Positions 48,678-58,201 of a stretch of 64,000 nt of DNA are shown here, piece after piece. Every line of letters begins with the position of its first letter. Position 1 is the stretch's first letter. The DNA comes from Propionispora sp. 2/2-37 (lineage in GTDB: Bacteria > Bacillota > Negativicutes > Propionisporales > Propionisporaceae). Made by a program: the position numbers and the translations under genes. The DNA lies in NCBI RefSeq assembly GCF_001298735.1, contig NZ_CYSP01000002.1, forward strand, positions 271,381 through 335,380, given 5' to 3'. The notes under the pieces were generated by a model that was not told the DNA's origin, ran no database searches, and worked only from the letters and a program-made list of their open reading frames with translations.

Positions 48678-51606
48678 TTAATAAGACCTCCCTAATTTCC
48701 TGTTCACTTTGTGCTTGTTCCAGTTGTGCGACAATGTTGTCATTTTTAAATGTATTGTATAAATACCGCACACCGTCCTTGCCGTTAATGTCGAGTGCCA
48801 GCAGACAGATAATGGATACGCTGCTTTCCTCGTCCCATTCAATAGGTTCCGGTGTTTTGGCTATCACAACTACAGAGTGGTTTACATAGCTGCTGTCGGC
48901 GTGAGGCAGGGCCACTTTTTGCCTGATTACATAGCTGCCCATATTCTCCCGTTCCAATACAGCTTCATAATATCCGGCATTCACATAGCCTTCACTGATA
49001 ATGCCGTCACACAGGAGGCGAAGCAGCTCCTGTTTATTCTTTCCCGCAGGCGCCATGATTATTTTAGCTTCACGCACCACATTGGGAATCAATTTGTGAT
49101 AATCGCTAATTAAACTGAACTTACTGCCATGATCCAGCAGGTTGATGATCTGCTCTTTTCCGTTGTTATTCAGCAGATCCTCCATGGAAACATAGGGGAT
49201 ACCATAATATTTCGGATCAATGCTGCCGATGATGGCAACAATTTCATACCGGTCCATGGTTTCCTGAATCTGCTTATAAAGATCGCGTCTGCCGATAACG
49301 CCCATGTGGATGAGATCGATTTCTTTTAATTTATCGCCCAGCATTTTTTTCAGCAAACGGCTGCAATGCAGGGCCATGCCCTCGCCGGTCAGACACAATG
49401 AGATAATGGCTTTTTTCCGCTTGGGAAGGTTTTGACTGACACGGGTTTTCTTAAAGGTATAATTCAAAGTCTCGATGGCATAAACCACATCGCGCAAATT
49501 GGCTCCCGGCAGGATACTGCGGCGAATGGCTTCAATCACCATAACCGTATCCACCCGGTCGACCGTTTCAACAGTGATGCCGGTCCGTTCATAAATCATT
49601 TCACCAAAGGTCAGCAGCGACCCCATATCCACCAGCAAAAGCACGCCTTTTCCCTCATCGGCGGTATGCACCACCGAAATCAAACGTTCCAGCACTTCAT
49701 GGGGATTCTCATCGAGGTTCATTACCACAGCCTTGCCGTGATTCACATTCAGAAGCTTGTTGGCAATTTCCACCATACCGCTGCCGGCACTGCCGTGAGT
49801 TACCACTACGACGGCCACTTTGCCTTCATCTTCTTCTTTATTGCCATGTAAATACAGCGCAATAAAACCAACTTCATCTTCAGGCAATTCAAGGCCATAG
49901 TATTTTTTTATATAATCGACCATCGCCAATGCAACGGCATATTCCTCGCTGCATTTTATCTTGATTTCCTCCAGATTGGGATTTACAATCTCCCGCCCCT
50001 GTTTCATCCGGTTAAAGGTCGCATTTAAATGAATGGCTAAACAATAAAATATGGATGAATCCATTTTGCCCAGAGACGCTTCGGCAATTTTTAGAATTTC
50101 CTCCACCAGGGCAATGGTTTCGGTCCCCACCACTTTGGCAACCTCGTCGTGGGAAATCGGCGACAAGCTGCCTTTTACATGCTTAATCACATTCTGCAGT
50201 TTTTTTTCAATCTGGCTTCCCAGAATACGGCTGATTTCATGAGTGGTCAAACCCTGCTCCAGGTACTGCGAATAGGTTTTTTCGATATAGGCGTAAAACT
50301 CTTTGGAAAAACTGTAAATATCATTTTCAATGCCATCGGCAGCTTTGTTACGCTCCGGACTGAAGGTAAAATCCTGCCAGATCAGAGCATCAATTTCCTG
50401 GCGCTGGCTGTTGATTTTCATTAATCCTTTTTTTACGTGCACATTCAAATCCCGGACATCAATGTTGACACACTCATCTTTATCCATAACAAAAGCAAGA
50501 AAGCTTTTGGCACAGATCACCTGAATGTCGCTTTTAAGCTGTCCGATATTTCCCAGGCATTCATAAAGCAAAAAGGACTTCATTACATCCATGGAGACAT
50601 GGATGGGCGCATTCATGCGGGTTGATTCATAGCCAAAAAAAGCTTTAATCAGCTTCAGCCGTTCATTGAGCGGCCGTTCCCGCAGGGAAGGCATTTCAAT
50701 GATCATGGGAATACGCCGTTTGAATGTGGCCAGCAGATTGGTTTCAATATTCTCCGTTGTCGCCGCAATGAGCTGAACCTGCACTTCCCGTACAAATTCC
50801 GACTCACCCAGCCGGCGAAACCGCCCCTTATCCATCAGATGGAAGAGCATTTCCTGGCCTTCCGATGTCAGGCGGTGGACCTCATCCAAAAATAAAATAC
50901 CGCCATGAGCCTGTTCAACCAGGCCCTTGCGGTCACTGGTCGCACCGGTATAAGCCCCCTTCACGCTGCCAAACAGGTGTGAAATTAATAACTGGGCATT
51001 GTCCGCATAGTCGGCGCAGTTAAAGACGATAAACGGTGAGTCGGGTGAAAGGCGTTTACTTTCCACTGCAAATTTATACATGGCTTCCGCCATTTCACTC
51101 TTACCCACGCCGGTTTCACCTAAAATCAGCGTGTGCAAACCGTTTGGCGGATATAACATGGCCGCTTTAGCCTGCTGCACCTGCATTTCCAAACTGCCAT
51201 TTATCCCTATTAAATTGCCGAAGGCCGCATAACCAGTCTGCTCTTGTTCTTGCTGCGCCTCCGCCAGGGCACCGCGGTTATCCGCCGTCCTGAGCATATG
51301 TTCCGGTGTTTGCTCCCTGACTTCCTGTAAATATTTATCCAGCAAATAGCGCGAAACCTGATAACCTTCCTGTTTTAGAAGCTGGCTTAGCTCCCGGTAG
51401 GTGATGTGCCTGTGACTGGCGAGCAGGTTGCTGATTTCCTCGCAGATATACTTTTTTTTGCGTTCCCGGGAATCGGCAATATTCAACTCTTTCCTGAGTA
51501 AAGTCACATACTCCCGGCTTACGGACAGCCTTTCGCTCAACTCCATGTCAGTCAAAGGTTCTTTGCGATTTTCTTGCAAAACGATGTCGTGGAGTTTTTC
51601 TTTCAC
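48664..51606 (-). CDS. levR: LevR-type sigma-54 activator with PTS domains, PTS locus 3
   Basis: Third LevR-type regulator, 980 residues, with the architecture of the other two: DNA-binding N-terminus, AAA+ domain with GETGVGKSE, GAYTGAT (Phe of GAFTGA is Tyr here) and LFLDEVHRL, PRD with LAIHLNAT, EIIA-Man-like domain with VVVTHGSAGSG, EIIB-like domain with LCLTGEGMALH and C-terminal EIIA-Fru-like domain with VALPHADSSYV. The GTG start follows AGGAGGG. It is first in the operon behind a sigma-54 promoter, so it likely activates itself. GAYTGA variants still work in known activators. Confidence 0.9.
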   Translation of the reverse strand: MKEKLHDIVLQENRKEPLTDMELSERLSVSREYVTLLRKELNIADSRERKKKYICEEISNLLASHRHITYRELSQLLKQEGYQVSRYLLDKYLQEVREQTPEHMLRTADNRGALAEAQQEQEQTGYAAFGNLIGINGSLEMQVQQAKAAMLYPPNGLHTLILGETGVGKSEMAEAMYKFAVESKRLSPDSPFIVFNCADYADNAQLLISHLFGSVKGAYTGATSDRKGLVEQAHGGILFLDEVHRLTSEGQEMLFHLMDKGRFRRLGESEFVREVQVQLIAATTENIETNLLATFKRRIPMIIEMPSLRERPLNERLKLIKAFFGYESTRMNAPIHVSMDVMKSFLLYECLGNIGQLKSDIQVICAKSFLAFVMDKDECVNIDVRDLNVHVKKGLMKINSQRQEIDALIWQDFTFSPERNKAADGIENDIYSFSKEFYAYIEKTYSQYLEQGLTTHEISRILGSQIEKKLQNVIKHVKGSLSPISHDEVAKVVGTETIALVEEILKIAEASLGKMDSSIFYCLAIHLNATFNRMKQGREIVNPNLEEIKIKCSEEYAVALAMVDYIKKYYGLELPEDEVGFIALYLHGNKEEDEGKVAVVVVTHGSAGSGMVEIANKLLNVNHGKAVVMNLDENPHEVLERLISVVHTADEGKGVLLLVDMGSLLTFGEMIYERTGITVETVDRVDTVMVIEAIRRSILPGANLRDVVYAIETLNYTFKKTRVSQNLPKRKKAIISLCLTGEGMALHCSRLLKKMLGDKLKEIDLIHMGVIGRRDLYKQIQETMDRYEIVAIIGSIDPKYYGIPYVSMEDLLNNNGKEQIINLLDHGSKFSLISDYHKLIPNVVREAKIIMAPAGKNKQELLRLLCDGIISEGYVNAGYYEAVLERENMGSYVIRQKVALPHADSSYVNHSVVVIAKTPEPIEWDEESSVSIICLLALDINGKDGVRYLYNTFKNDNIVAQLEQAQSEQEIREVLLNEQD

Positions 51607-51631
51607 TTCCAGCCCTCCTGCCTTTTAATAT

Positions 51632-51647
51632 TGCAAAAAGTATGCCA
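51632..51647 (-). promoter_or_regulatory. Sigma-54 promoter of levR3 and PTS locus 3
   Basis: TGGCAT-ACTTT-TTGCA on the minus strand fits -24/-12. TTACATTTT motifs at 51726-51735 and 51799-51808 lie 80-160 bases above it and are candidate activator sites. The stretch 51648-51957 is AT-rich with several ATTGTAA repeats and no gene. Confidence 0.85.
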
Positions 51648-51957
51648 ACATTTTGCTAAAATTGTTACAGAAGTCCGCAATCCCAGTATATTCAGCCTTC
51701 ACATGACGAATCGCAAAAAAAACATTTACATTTTTCATACGTATCTTTACCTTTTTTGATAATTTTAATTACCTTTTTTTAAAATTCCTTTCATTCAATT
51801 ACATTTTTTTATATTTCATTTGTGGGTTGGGGGATTTTGAAAAATTGTAACCAGCTTTAGCTTGTATAATTAGCTAAAAACAATCCAACTCCTCCGCCAT
51901 ATGTAAAATATTGTAATTTATTTTTTAAAAATTGTAATGCTATCATTCTGTCATTGT

Positions 51958-52010
51958 AAAAAAAGTAAAGAGACCCTAAAACCAAATATAGGTTTCAAGG
52001 TCTCTTTACT
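51958..52010 (-). terminator. Terminator of the lipoprotein gene
   Basis: AGTAAAGAGACC (51964-51975) pairs perfectly with GGTCTCTTTACT (51999-52010), with T6-7 on the minus strand. Confidence 0.9.
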
Positions 52011-52013
52011 CTA

Positions 52014-52499
52014 TTACCGCTGTTTCAAATTTACATCTTTTAATAACTGATTCAGCACCTGATATTTAGCATTCTGATAAATTTGGTCCAAGTCAACAAT
52101 GTACCATTCCCCCTTGACCTTTTCCAGGCCCACAGGCGTAACCGAAACTTTTAGCGTACCCTGTTCCTGCAGCGTTGCGGCTACTACGGCATAATTATCT
52201 TGCGCAGCCACCTGCTGCAACGAAAGCAAGTTCGACTTTTTGAGTTGTTTAAGTCCCGCTTCCCCGGAGATAAACTTGGCTGCCGCCCGTGCGTTGTTCC
52301 TGGAAGAAGAAGAAACATACAGGCCCGCTTCCTCCATTTTGCCGGCTTTAGCCAGATTAAAAAAGGTATCCACTACTGCCGTGGAGGATAACCCTTTTAC
52401 ACGGCTCAGGTCCGATCCGCCGCCACAGCCGGCAATAACGGCTACCAGTAAAAATAAAGTAAGCGCGGCAAATACCCGTGTATACTTTCTGCTGTTCAT
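52014..52499 (-). CDS. Small lipoprotein
   Basis: Lipoprotein of 161 residues from the ATG at 52499. The signal peptide is NSRKYTRVFAALTLFLLVAV, and the lipobox reads VIAGC with Cys25 as lipidation site. The mature part is a small alpha/beta domain (VDTFFNLAKAGKMEEAGLYV near 45; KGEWYIVDLDQIYQNAKYQV near 130), similar in type to DUF4878-like or NTF2-like lipoproteins that read VxxFxxA. It lies alone, with its own terminator, downstream of asnB on the same strand. The substrate or partner is unknown. Confidence 0.75.
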   Translation of the reverse strand: MNSRKYTRVFAALTLFLLVAVIAGCGGGSDLSRVKGLSSTAVVDTFFNLAKAGKMEEAGLYVSSSSRNNARAAAKFISGEAGLKQLKKSNLLSLQQVAAQDNYAVVAATLQEQGTLKVSVTPVGLEKVKGEWYIVDLDQIYQNAKYQVLNQLLKDVNLKQR

Positions 52500-52576
52500 G
52501 TTTCGTGACGCACCTTTCTCTGTTATTGGAGACATAACAAGTATATCATAATATTTTCTGGTCCGTCACATCCAGT

Positions 52577-54421
52577 TTATACCAAACTGACCTTATACTC
52601 TTTCAGCCAGGCATCCAATTGAATCAAATAAGCAAACAGCTGGGGCCCGGACATAAGCTGCCCAAACCACGGCATATGAAAGCCGTTATCGGCCTGCTGC
52701 ACCATATTCCGGACGGTTTGTTCATTTACCAGGTACCGAAGTTCGGCTGACGATGTATCCAGTATCGCCAATACCTGTTGTTTGACCGCCTGTAAATAGG
52801 AAGGATTATGCGTTTTGGGATACGGACTCTTCTTCCGCCATAAAATATCGTCAGGCAGCAAACCGGTAAGCGACTGGCGCAGCAATCCTTTTTCACGGTT
52901 TTGGTGGTTTTTGAATTCCCATGGTACATTCCACACGTATTCGACAATACGGTGATCACAATAAGGCACACGGACTTCCAGGCCGAAAGCCATACTCATC
53001 CGGTCTTTCCGGTCAAGCAAAGTAGGCATCCAGCGAGTCAGGCTGAGATAAAAGATTTCCCGCATGCGGGCTGCATAGGGTTCTTCTCCCGGCAAACGCG
53101 GCACTTCCTGCAAAGCCTCATGATAACGTTCCGCCACATACTGCAGCGGCTTCAAGTTGGCTGTAACAGAAGGAGACAGCCATTCCAGCCGTATTTCGGG
53201 TTTCATGGACCAAGGGAAGGTATCGGCCTGAATCATGTCTTCCCGGCGGAACCAGGGGTAACCGCCAAAGACCTCATCGGCACATTCCCCGGACAGCGCC
53301 ACCGTCGCCCCTTTTTTTATTTCCCGGCAGAACAGGTATAGCGAGGTATCCACATCGGCCATTCCCGGCAAGTCACGGGCCACCGTAGCCGCTGACAGGC
53401 TTCCCGCCAGTTCGGGAGTATCTAAGAGTACCCGGCGATGATCGGTTTCAAATTTCTCGGCCATCCGGACTACCCAGGGAGCATCGTCATTGGGCTGAAA
53501 ACTGCTAGCCTGGAAATATTTGTCATTATCAAGATAATCCACCGAATAGGTATGCAGGGGATGTAAGCCGTTGGACCGGTATTCATTGGCGGCCATAGCC
53601 GTCAATGCGCTGGAATCCAGCCCTCCCGACAGGAAAGTGCAAACAGGCACATCGGCAACCAGCTGTCTTTTAACCGTATCTTCCAGTAATTCACGGACGG
53701 TACGGACAGTCGTGTCAAAATCATCGGTATGCGGCCGGCTTTCCAGCGACCAGTAACGCTGTATATGAATACCATTGCGATCATATCTCATGCAATATCC
53801 CGGTTTAAGTTCCTTAATCCCTTTAAAGACACCGTGCCCCGGGGTGCGTGCCGGACCAATCAGCAGGACTTCCGCCAAACCTTCGGCATCCACCTCCGGT
53901 TTTAACAGCGGATTGGCCAACAGGGCTTTAATCTCCGAACCGAAAAGAAAACTTTTAGCCCGTTCGCTGTAAAACAGCGGTTTCACCCCAATACGGTCCC
54001 GGGCCAAAAATAGTTGCTGTTCTTTTTCATCCCATACGCCAAAAGCAAAAATACCGTTAAGTTTTTCCACACAGCCCGGACCCCATTCCATATAGGCAGT
54101 CAGCAGCACTTCGGTATCGCAGTTGGTGGTAAACCCGTATCCCCTGCTTTCCAATTCACAGCGCAGTTCAAGCGTGTTATACAATTCACCGTTATACGTA
54201 ATTACGTATGTATTGCCGCCACGCTTTCTCGTCATAGGCTGTGCACCGTTGGCCGGATCCACCACACTCAGGCGCCGATGGCCAAACGCCACATGATTGC
54301 GGATATACATACCTGCCGCATCAGGCCCCCGCGCCGCTAATGTTTTCGTCATAGCCGCCAGAACATCACGTTCCCGGGCCAAATCTTGTTCCCAGTCAAC
54401 CCATCCGGTAATACCGCACAC
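52577..54421 (-). CDS. asnB: Asparagine synthase, glutamine-hydrolysing
   Basis: Makes asparagine from aspartate, ATP and glutamine. The 614-residue protein begins with the Cys2 nucleophile (MCGITGWVDW), has a class II amidotransferase domain to about 200 (GHRRLSVVDPANGAQPM near 48, YNGELYN near 75) and a synthetase domain with the ATP-pyrophosphatase loop CTFLSGGLDSSAL near 262 and SGECADEVFGGYPW near 378. The GTG start follows AAGGAG. It is a single gene; length matches the AsnB/AsnO group. Confidence 0.94.
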   Translation of the reverse strand: MCGITGWVDWEQDLARERDVLAAMTKTLAARGPDAAGMYIRNHVAFGHRRLSVVDPANGAQPMTRKRGGNTYVITYNGELYNTLELRCELESRGYGFTTNCDTEVLLTAYMEWGPGCVEKLNGIFAFGVWDEKEQQLFLARDRIGVKPLFYSERAKSFLFGSEIKALLANPLLKPEVDAEGLAEVLLIGPARTPGHGVFKGIKELKPGYCMRYDRNGIHIQRYWSLESRPHTDDFDTTVRTVRELLEDTVKRQLVADVPVCTFLSGGLDSSALTAMAANEYRSNGLHPLHTYSVDYLDNDKYFQASSFQPNDDAPWVVRMAEKFETDHRRVLLDTPELAGSLSAATVARDLPGMADVDTSLYLFCREIKKGATVALSGECADEVFGGYPWFRREDMIQADTFPWSMKPEIRLEWLSPSVTANLKPLQYVAERYHEALQEVPRLPGEEPYAARMREIFYLSLTRWMPTLLDRKDRMSMAFGLEVRVPYCDHRIVEYVWNVPWEFKNHQNREKGLLRQSLTGLLPDDILWRKKSPYPKTHNPSYLQAVKQQVLAILDTSSAELRYLVNEQTVRNMVQQADNGFHMPWFGQLMSGPQLFAYLIQLDAWLKEYKVSLV

Positions 54422-54693
54422 GAATTATCATCTCCTTGGATTGTCAATCTTTACTACCGGTTTTTTAAGGCTCCTATTTTATTCTTGCTATATCAATGAA
54501 TGGTTTTCCCTTGTTTTGCCTGGGAGCGGCATTGCCGCCTCAAGCTATAAAATATATATATGTAGCCCCCTATTCATTTGACACACGCGCTCTTTTTTCC
54601 AGCCATTGTGATATCCGTCACGGTAATCTTCTGCAGTAAAGGATATACTAATACTAAACTAATCTGCGAGTTACTATACAAGGAGTGAATAGA

Positions 54694-55029
54694 ATGGAAA
54701 AAAAGTTTATCAAAAATATCGAATTCGGCACCGCATTGCCCCTGGCTGATCTGGTCAGCTACCAGCCCGGCCAGGTTGTCAGCCTGACGCTGGTACAAAA
54801 CCCGGCAACCAGCATGACTGTATTTGCCTTTGCCCAGGGAGAGGGCTTAAGCCCCCATTCGGCCCCCGGCGACGCCATGGTATACATCCTGGACGGAGAA
54901 GCCGAGATCACAATCGGTTCCACTACAACAACCGTTAAAACCGGAGAAACCATCGTTATGCCGGCCAATATTCCCCACGGGCTGGAGGCAATAGAAAAGT
55001 TTAAAATGCTGTTGATTGTAATAAAATGA
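54694..55029 (+). CDS. Cupin-domain protein
   Basis: A small single-domain cupin of 111 residues. The first cupin motif reads GEGLSPHSAPGDAMVYILDGE (one His, with Ser where a second His is common), and the second ends MPANIPHGLEAIEKF. ATG at 54694 follows AAGGAG. It is the only plus-strand gene between asnB (divergent) and the MFS gene (convergent). Its ligand or reaction is unknown; such cupins often bind a metal and handle small molecules or sense them. Confidence 0.82.
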   Translation: MEKKFIKNIEFGTALPLADLVSYQPGQVVSLTLVQNPATSMTVFAFAQGEGLSPHSAPGDAMVYILDGEAEITIGSTTTTVKTGETIVMPANIPHGLEAIEKFKMLLIVIK

Positions 55030-55060
55030 TGTCCACTGTTGTTCAGCCTTCGGAGCAACG

Positions 55061-55121
55061 AGGTAAAACAGGCACAGCCAACCAGGAGTTTCCACTCCAT
55101 AGTTTGCTGTGCCTGTTACCT
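55061..55121. terminator. Bidirectional terminator between the cupin and MFS genes
   Basis: AGGTAAAACAGGCACAGC (55061-55078) pairs with GCTGTGCCTGTTACCT (55106-55121), with one bulge. It lies between convergent stops. Confidence 0.7.
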
Positions 55122-55197
55122 TTATAAACCTATATCATGCCAATCAATCCATTTTAAGTTTTATTATGACAGGATTAAATCCGGCAGCATGCTTCCA

Positions 55198-56511
55198 TTA
55201 CTCTGCCGTTTCCGTCTTTGCAGCATCAACCGGCCATTTGACCTCAATATGCTTTACCTTCCCCAGCAAGAATAGATAGTTCAAAATGCCAATAACCAAA
55301 AGCAGCGAAGAAAGGAGCAAAGCCATTGTAAATGAACCGGTAGCTTGCAAAATGGCACCGGTAACAATAGGACCGACCACTCCGCCCATATTAGAAACCG
55401 AATTTTGCAGTCCGGCAACCACCGAAGTCATATTTTTAGGTGCAACATCGCCGGGAAGTGCCCACACCTGGGAGGCAGCCACCGTAGTGCCGGACTTGGC
55501 AATACATAAAAGCACTACGGCGGTTATCGCCGACTCGGCAAAAGCAGCCAAGCCTATACAAGAAGCCATAAGCAGACCGCCAACCAAGAAGACCTTGCGC
55601 GTAGCAGTTAGCGAGAGCCATCCTTTGGCGTATACTTTATCGGATGCCCACCCCGCAGCTACTTCAACCACCATGGAGATTAACAGGGGCAACATGGCTG
55701 CAAAGCCCATAGCCAGCATTCCCATGCCCTTTTCTTTGACCAGATAAGTCGGGAGCCAGGTGATAAAAAAATAGGACGTATAATTAATCATAAAAAACCC
55801 GATGCACATGGCCCAAATATTTCTGTATTTTAAAAGTTCGTACCATTTCATCGGCTGTTCCTTGTCGAGACCTTCTTTCTTTATCTGCCCATCACGAATG
55901 TACTTCAGCTCAGCGCTATTGACACTGCTGTGCTCTTCGGGAATTTCCTTAAAATACAGGAACCAGATGATTGACCAGACAACTCCCGCCAAACCGATAA
56001 TGACAAACGTCAGCTTCCAGCCAAACATCGCAATAAGCCAAACAATCAACGGCATGGCAACCGCTCCGCCAAACTTGGAACCACTGTCAAAAATTCCGCC
56101 AACCGTTGCCCGCTCTTTATCCGGAAACCATTTGGCGGAAATCCCGGCATTGCTTGGATAGGCAGCCGCCTCACCAATACCGAGGGCCACACGGAATCCC
56201 AATATGGATTTAAATCCGGTCGCCAATCCGGTTAAGGCTGTTGCTACCGACCACCAGGCAACGGCAAAGCCAAGCGTTATTTTCTGCCCAAGTTTGTCGG
56301 CAAACCAGCCCGCCGGAATCTGAAGCAGAGCATATGACCAAAAGAACCCCGACATGATAATCCCCATTTGACCTGGCGTTATATTAAAATCTTTGGTAAT
56401 ATAAGGTGCCGCGGCTGCAAGCACCGTCCGGTCAATATAATTAATGGCAATTGCCGTCCACATTAGCGCGGCAACAATCCAGCGTACATTTGTTTTTTTC
56501 TCTGCCAGCAA
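55198..56511 (-). CDS. MFS transporter, anion:cation symporter (sugar acid) type
   Basis: Cytoplasmic-membrane carrier of 437 residues with 12 helices. WTAIAINYIDRTVLAAAAPYI near 19 and GIGEAAAYPSNAGISAKWFPDKERA near 118 are typical of the ACS group that imports hexuronates, galactonate and related sugar acids. The start is a TTG after GGAGGG. It is the last gene of the sugar-acid cluster on the minus strand. The 285 bases between it and the next MFS gene show no promoter that could be named. Confidence 0.88.
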   Translation of the reverse strand: MLAEKKTNVRWIVAALMWTAIAINYIDRTVLAAAAPYITKDFNITPGQMGIIMSGFFWSYALLQIPAGWFADKLGQKITLGFAVAWWSVATALTGLATGFKSILGFRVALGIGEAAAYPSNAGISAKWFPDKERATVGGIFDSGSKFGGAVAMPLIVWLIAMFGWKLTFVIIGLAGVVWSIIWFLYFKEIPEEHSSVNSAELKYIRDGQIKKEGLDKEQPMKWYELLKYRNIWAMCIGFFMINYTSYFFITWLPTYLVKEKGMGMLAMGFAAMLPLLISMVVEVAAGWASDKVYAKGWLSLTATRKVFLVGGLLMASCIGLAAFAESAITAVVLLCIAKSGTTVAASQVWALPGDVAPKNMTSVVAGLQNSVSNMGGVVGPIVTGAILQATGSFTMALLLSSLLLVIGILNYLFLLGKVKHIEVKWPVDAAKTETAE

Positions 56512-56796
56512 GACAATCCCTCCGCATTACATATTATTCAGTCTCTTGCCACTTCAGGGTTAGCAGATATTGCCTCAGCCCTACACTACAGCTGATAGAT
56601 ATTTGCAACTATTCAGAAAATAAATGGAAGGCCGCTAATTCTGCCCTTTCTATGGTTTGCTATATAAGGCAATAATTGATCACTGCTTTGTCGGAACTTG
56701 CGATAGCTATTCTCCTGAGCCGCCCTGTTAACACAAGGTGATTTCCCTATATTCTCCATAATTTAAAAATCTTCAACATCAAAATTATAACTAATA

Positions 56797-58149
56797 TTAC
56801 CTGGCTTTAACGGAATTTACAGAACAGAAATCAGAAGATTTTTGTTCATCAGCCTCTTTTTTGGTAAAACCGGCAGTGACCGGGGGTAGCAACATGGTAA
56901 GCAAAGCTCCCAGCAATAACATGCCGATTAAGCCGTAAAGCCCAATCATCATATTCCCGGAAAACGCCGTGAGCCATCCCACTAACGTCGGCCCTACAAA
57001 ACCACCTAAATTGCCGAAGGAGTTAATAAAGCCCCTGGCCCCCCCGGCAATACCGGGTGGGAATAAAGAGGGAGCCATAGACCAGAACGGACTGTTCATT
57101 GATTTATTAAAAAATCCCGTTACAACTAAAAAGGAATAGGAAAGCCAGATATTATCTGCAGACAATACTGCCAGCAATAAGCAGCAGCCAAAGCCGCAAA
57201 ACGAAACTGCCGTGTACATCCGGCGATTTCCCCTTCTGTCCGATAATACCCCAAACAGGTATAACCCTATTAAGGCGATAATGAAAGGAGGCGAAATCAA
57301 AAAGCCCACCGCAGTCAAATTGGTTTGGGTCAGCTTTTTTACCAGTGTGGGCAGCCAGATTGAATAACCATATTGTCCCGTATTGTGGCATAAATAGATT
57401 CCTGTCATTAACCATAGATTTTTATTGAAAAGCATTTGTTTATAAGAGAAGCTTTCCGTTCCCATTTGCTTTTTGAAACGGTTTTCCCGTTCCGCTTTCT
57501 CTTGCTGCAGTGTGGTAATTAAATATTCCCTTTCCTCTGCGCTAATCCATTTGGCATCCTTCGGATGTTCACTGATGAGCGGCATCCAGATAAATATCAA
57601 GGCTAACGAAATCATACCTTCAATATAAAATAACCAGCGCCAGTCAAAATTGGAAACGATCCAGCCGGATACCACATTCGTAAGAATGGCAGCAATCGGC
57701 AAGGACAGCATAAACATGGCATTAGCCCGCCCCAATTCTTTACTGGGAAACCAATTGGCAATAATAATAAGGATAGACGGGTATACACCACCTTCCGCAA
57801 CTCCAAGCAGGAACCTCATTACCAGTAACTGCCATGAATTTTGTACGAATCCGGTTAACAGAGATATACCGCCCCAGGCAATAATCGTACACAAAATATA
57901 CTTTTTGGCCATGCCGCGCTCGGCAATATGACCGGCCGGAATCTGGAGCACCAGGTATCCGAAAAAGAATATCCCAGCCGCCAGACCGGATATGGTCATT
58001 GATAGACCAAGAGCCTCGTTCATCCCTCCGGCCATTGCAAAACTGACATTCATCCGGTCCATATAAGCAATAAGGTTTATGATAATAGCTGGCGGGAGTA
58101 TGTGAAACCATCGACCTTTGGGAATCTTCCTGACCATGACCTCACTCAT
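56797..58149 (-). CDS. MFS transporter, anion:cation symporter (sugar acid) type
   Basis: Second ACS-type carrier in the cluster, 450 residues and 12 helices. Family blocks are NLIAYMDRMNVSFAMAGGM near 25 and LLGVAEGGVYPSILIIIANWFPSKELGRA near 114. ATG follows GGAGGGG. It starts 52 bases after the DapA-like lyase, so it is part of the operon driven by the sigma-54 promoter at 63915-63930. It is the likely importer of the acid used by the DUF1537/PdxA pair. Confidence 0.88.
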   Translation of the reverse strand: MSEVMVRKIPKGRWFHILPPAIIINLIAYMDRMNVSFAMAGGMNEALGLSMTISGLAAGIFFFGYLVLQIPAGHIAERGMAKKYILCTIIAWGGISLLTGFVQNSWQLLVMRFLLGVAEGGVYPSILIIIANWFPSKELGRANAMFMLSLPIAAILTNVVSGWIVSNFDWRWLFYIEGMISLALIFIWMPLISEHPKDAKWISAEEREYLITTLQQEKAERENRFKKQMGTESFSYKQMLFNKNLWLMTGIYLCHNTGQYGYSIWLPTLVKKLTQTNLTAVGFLISPPFIIALIGLYLFGVLSDRRGNRRMYTAVSFCGFGCCLLLAVLSADNIWLSYSFLVVTGFFNKSMNSPFWSMAPSLFPPGIAGGARGFINSFGNLGGFVGPTLVGWLTAFSGNMMIGLYGLIGMLLLGALLTMLLPPVTAGFTKKEADEQKSSDFCSVNSVKAR

Positions 58150-58201
58150 TGTATCCCCTCCTAAGTCAGACTTTCAGACAATATTGCAATCCATTACTCT
58201 T

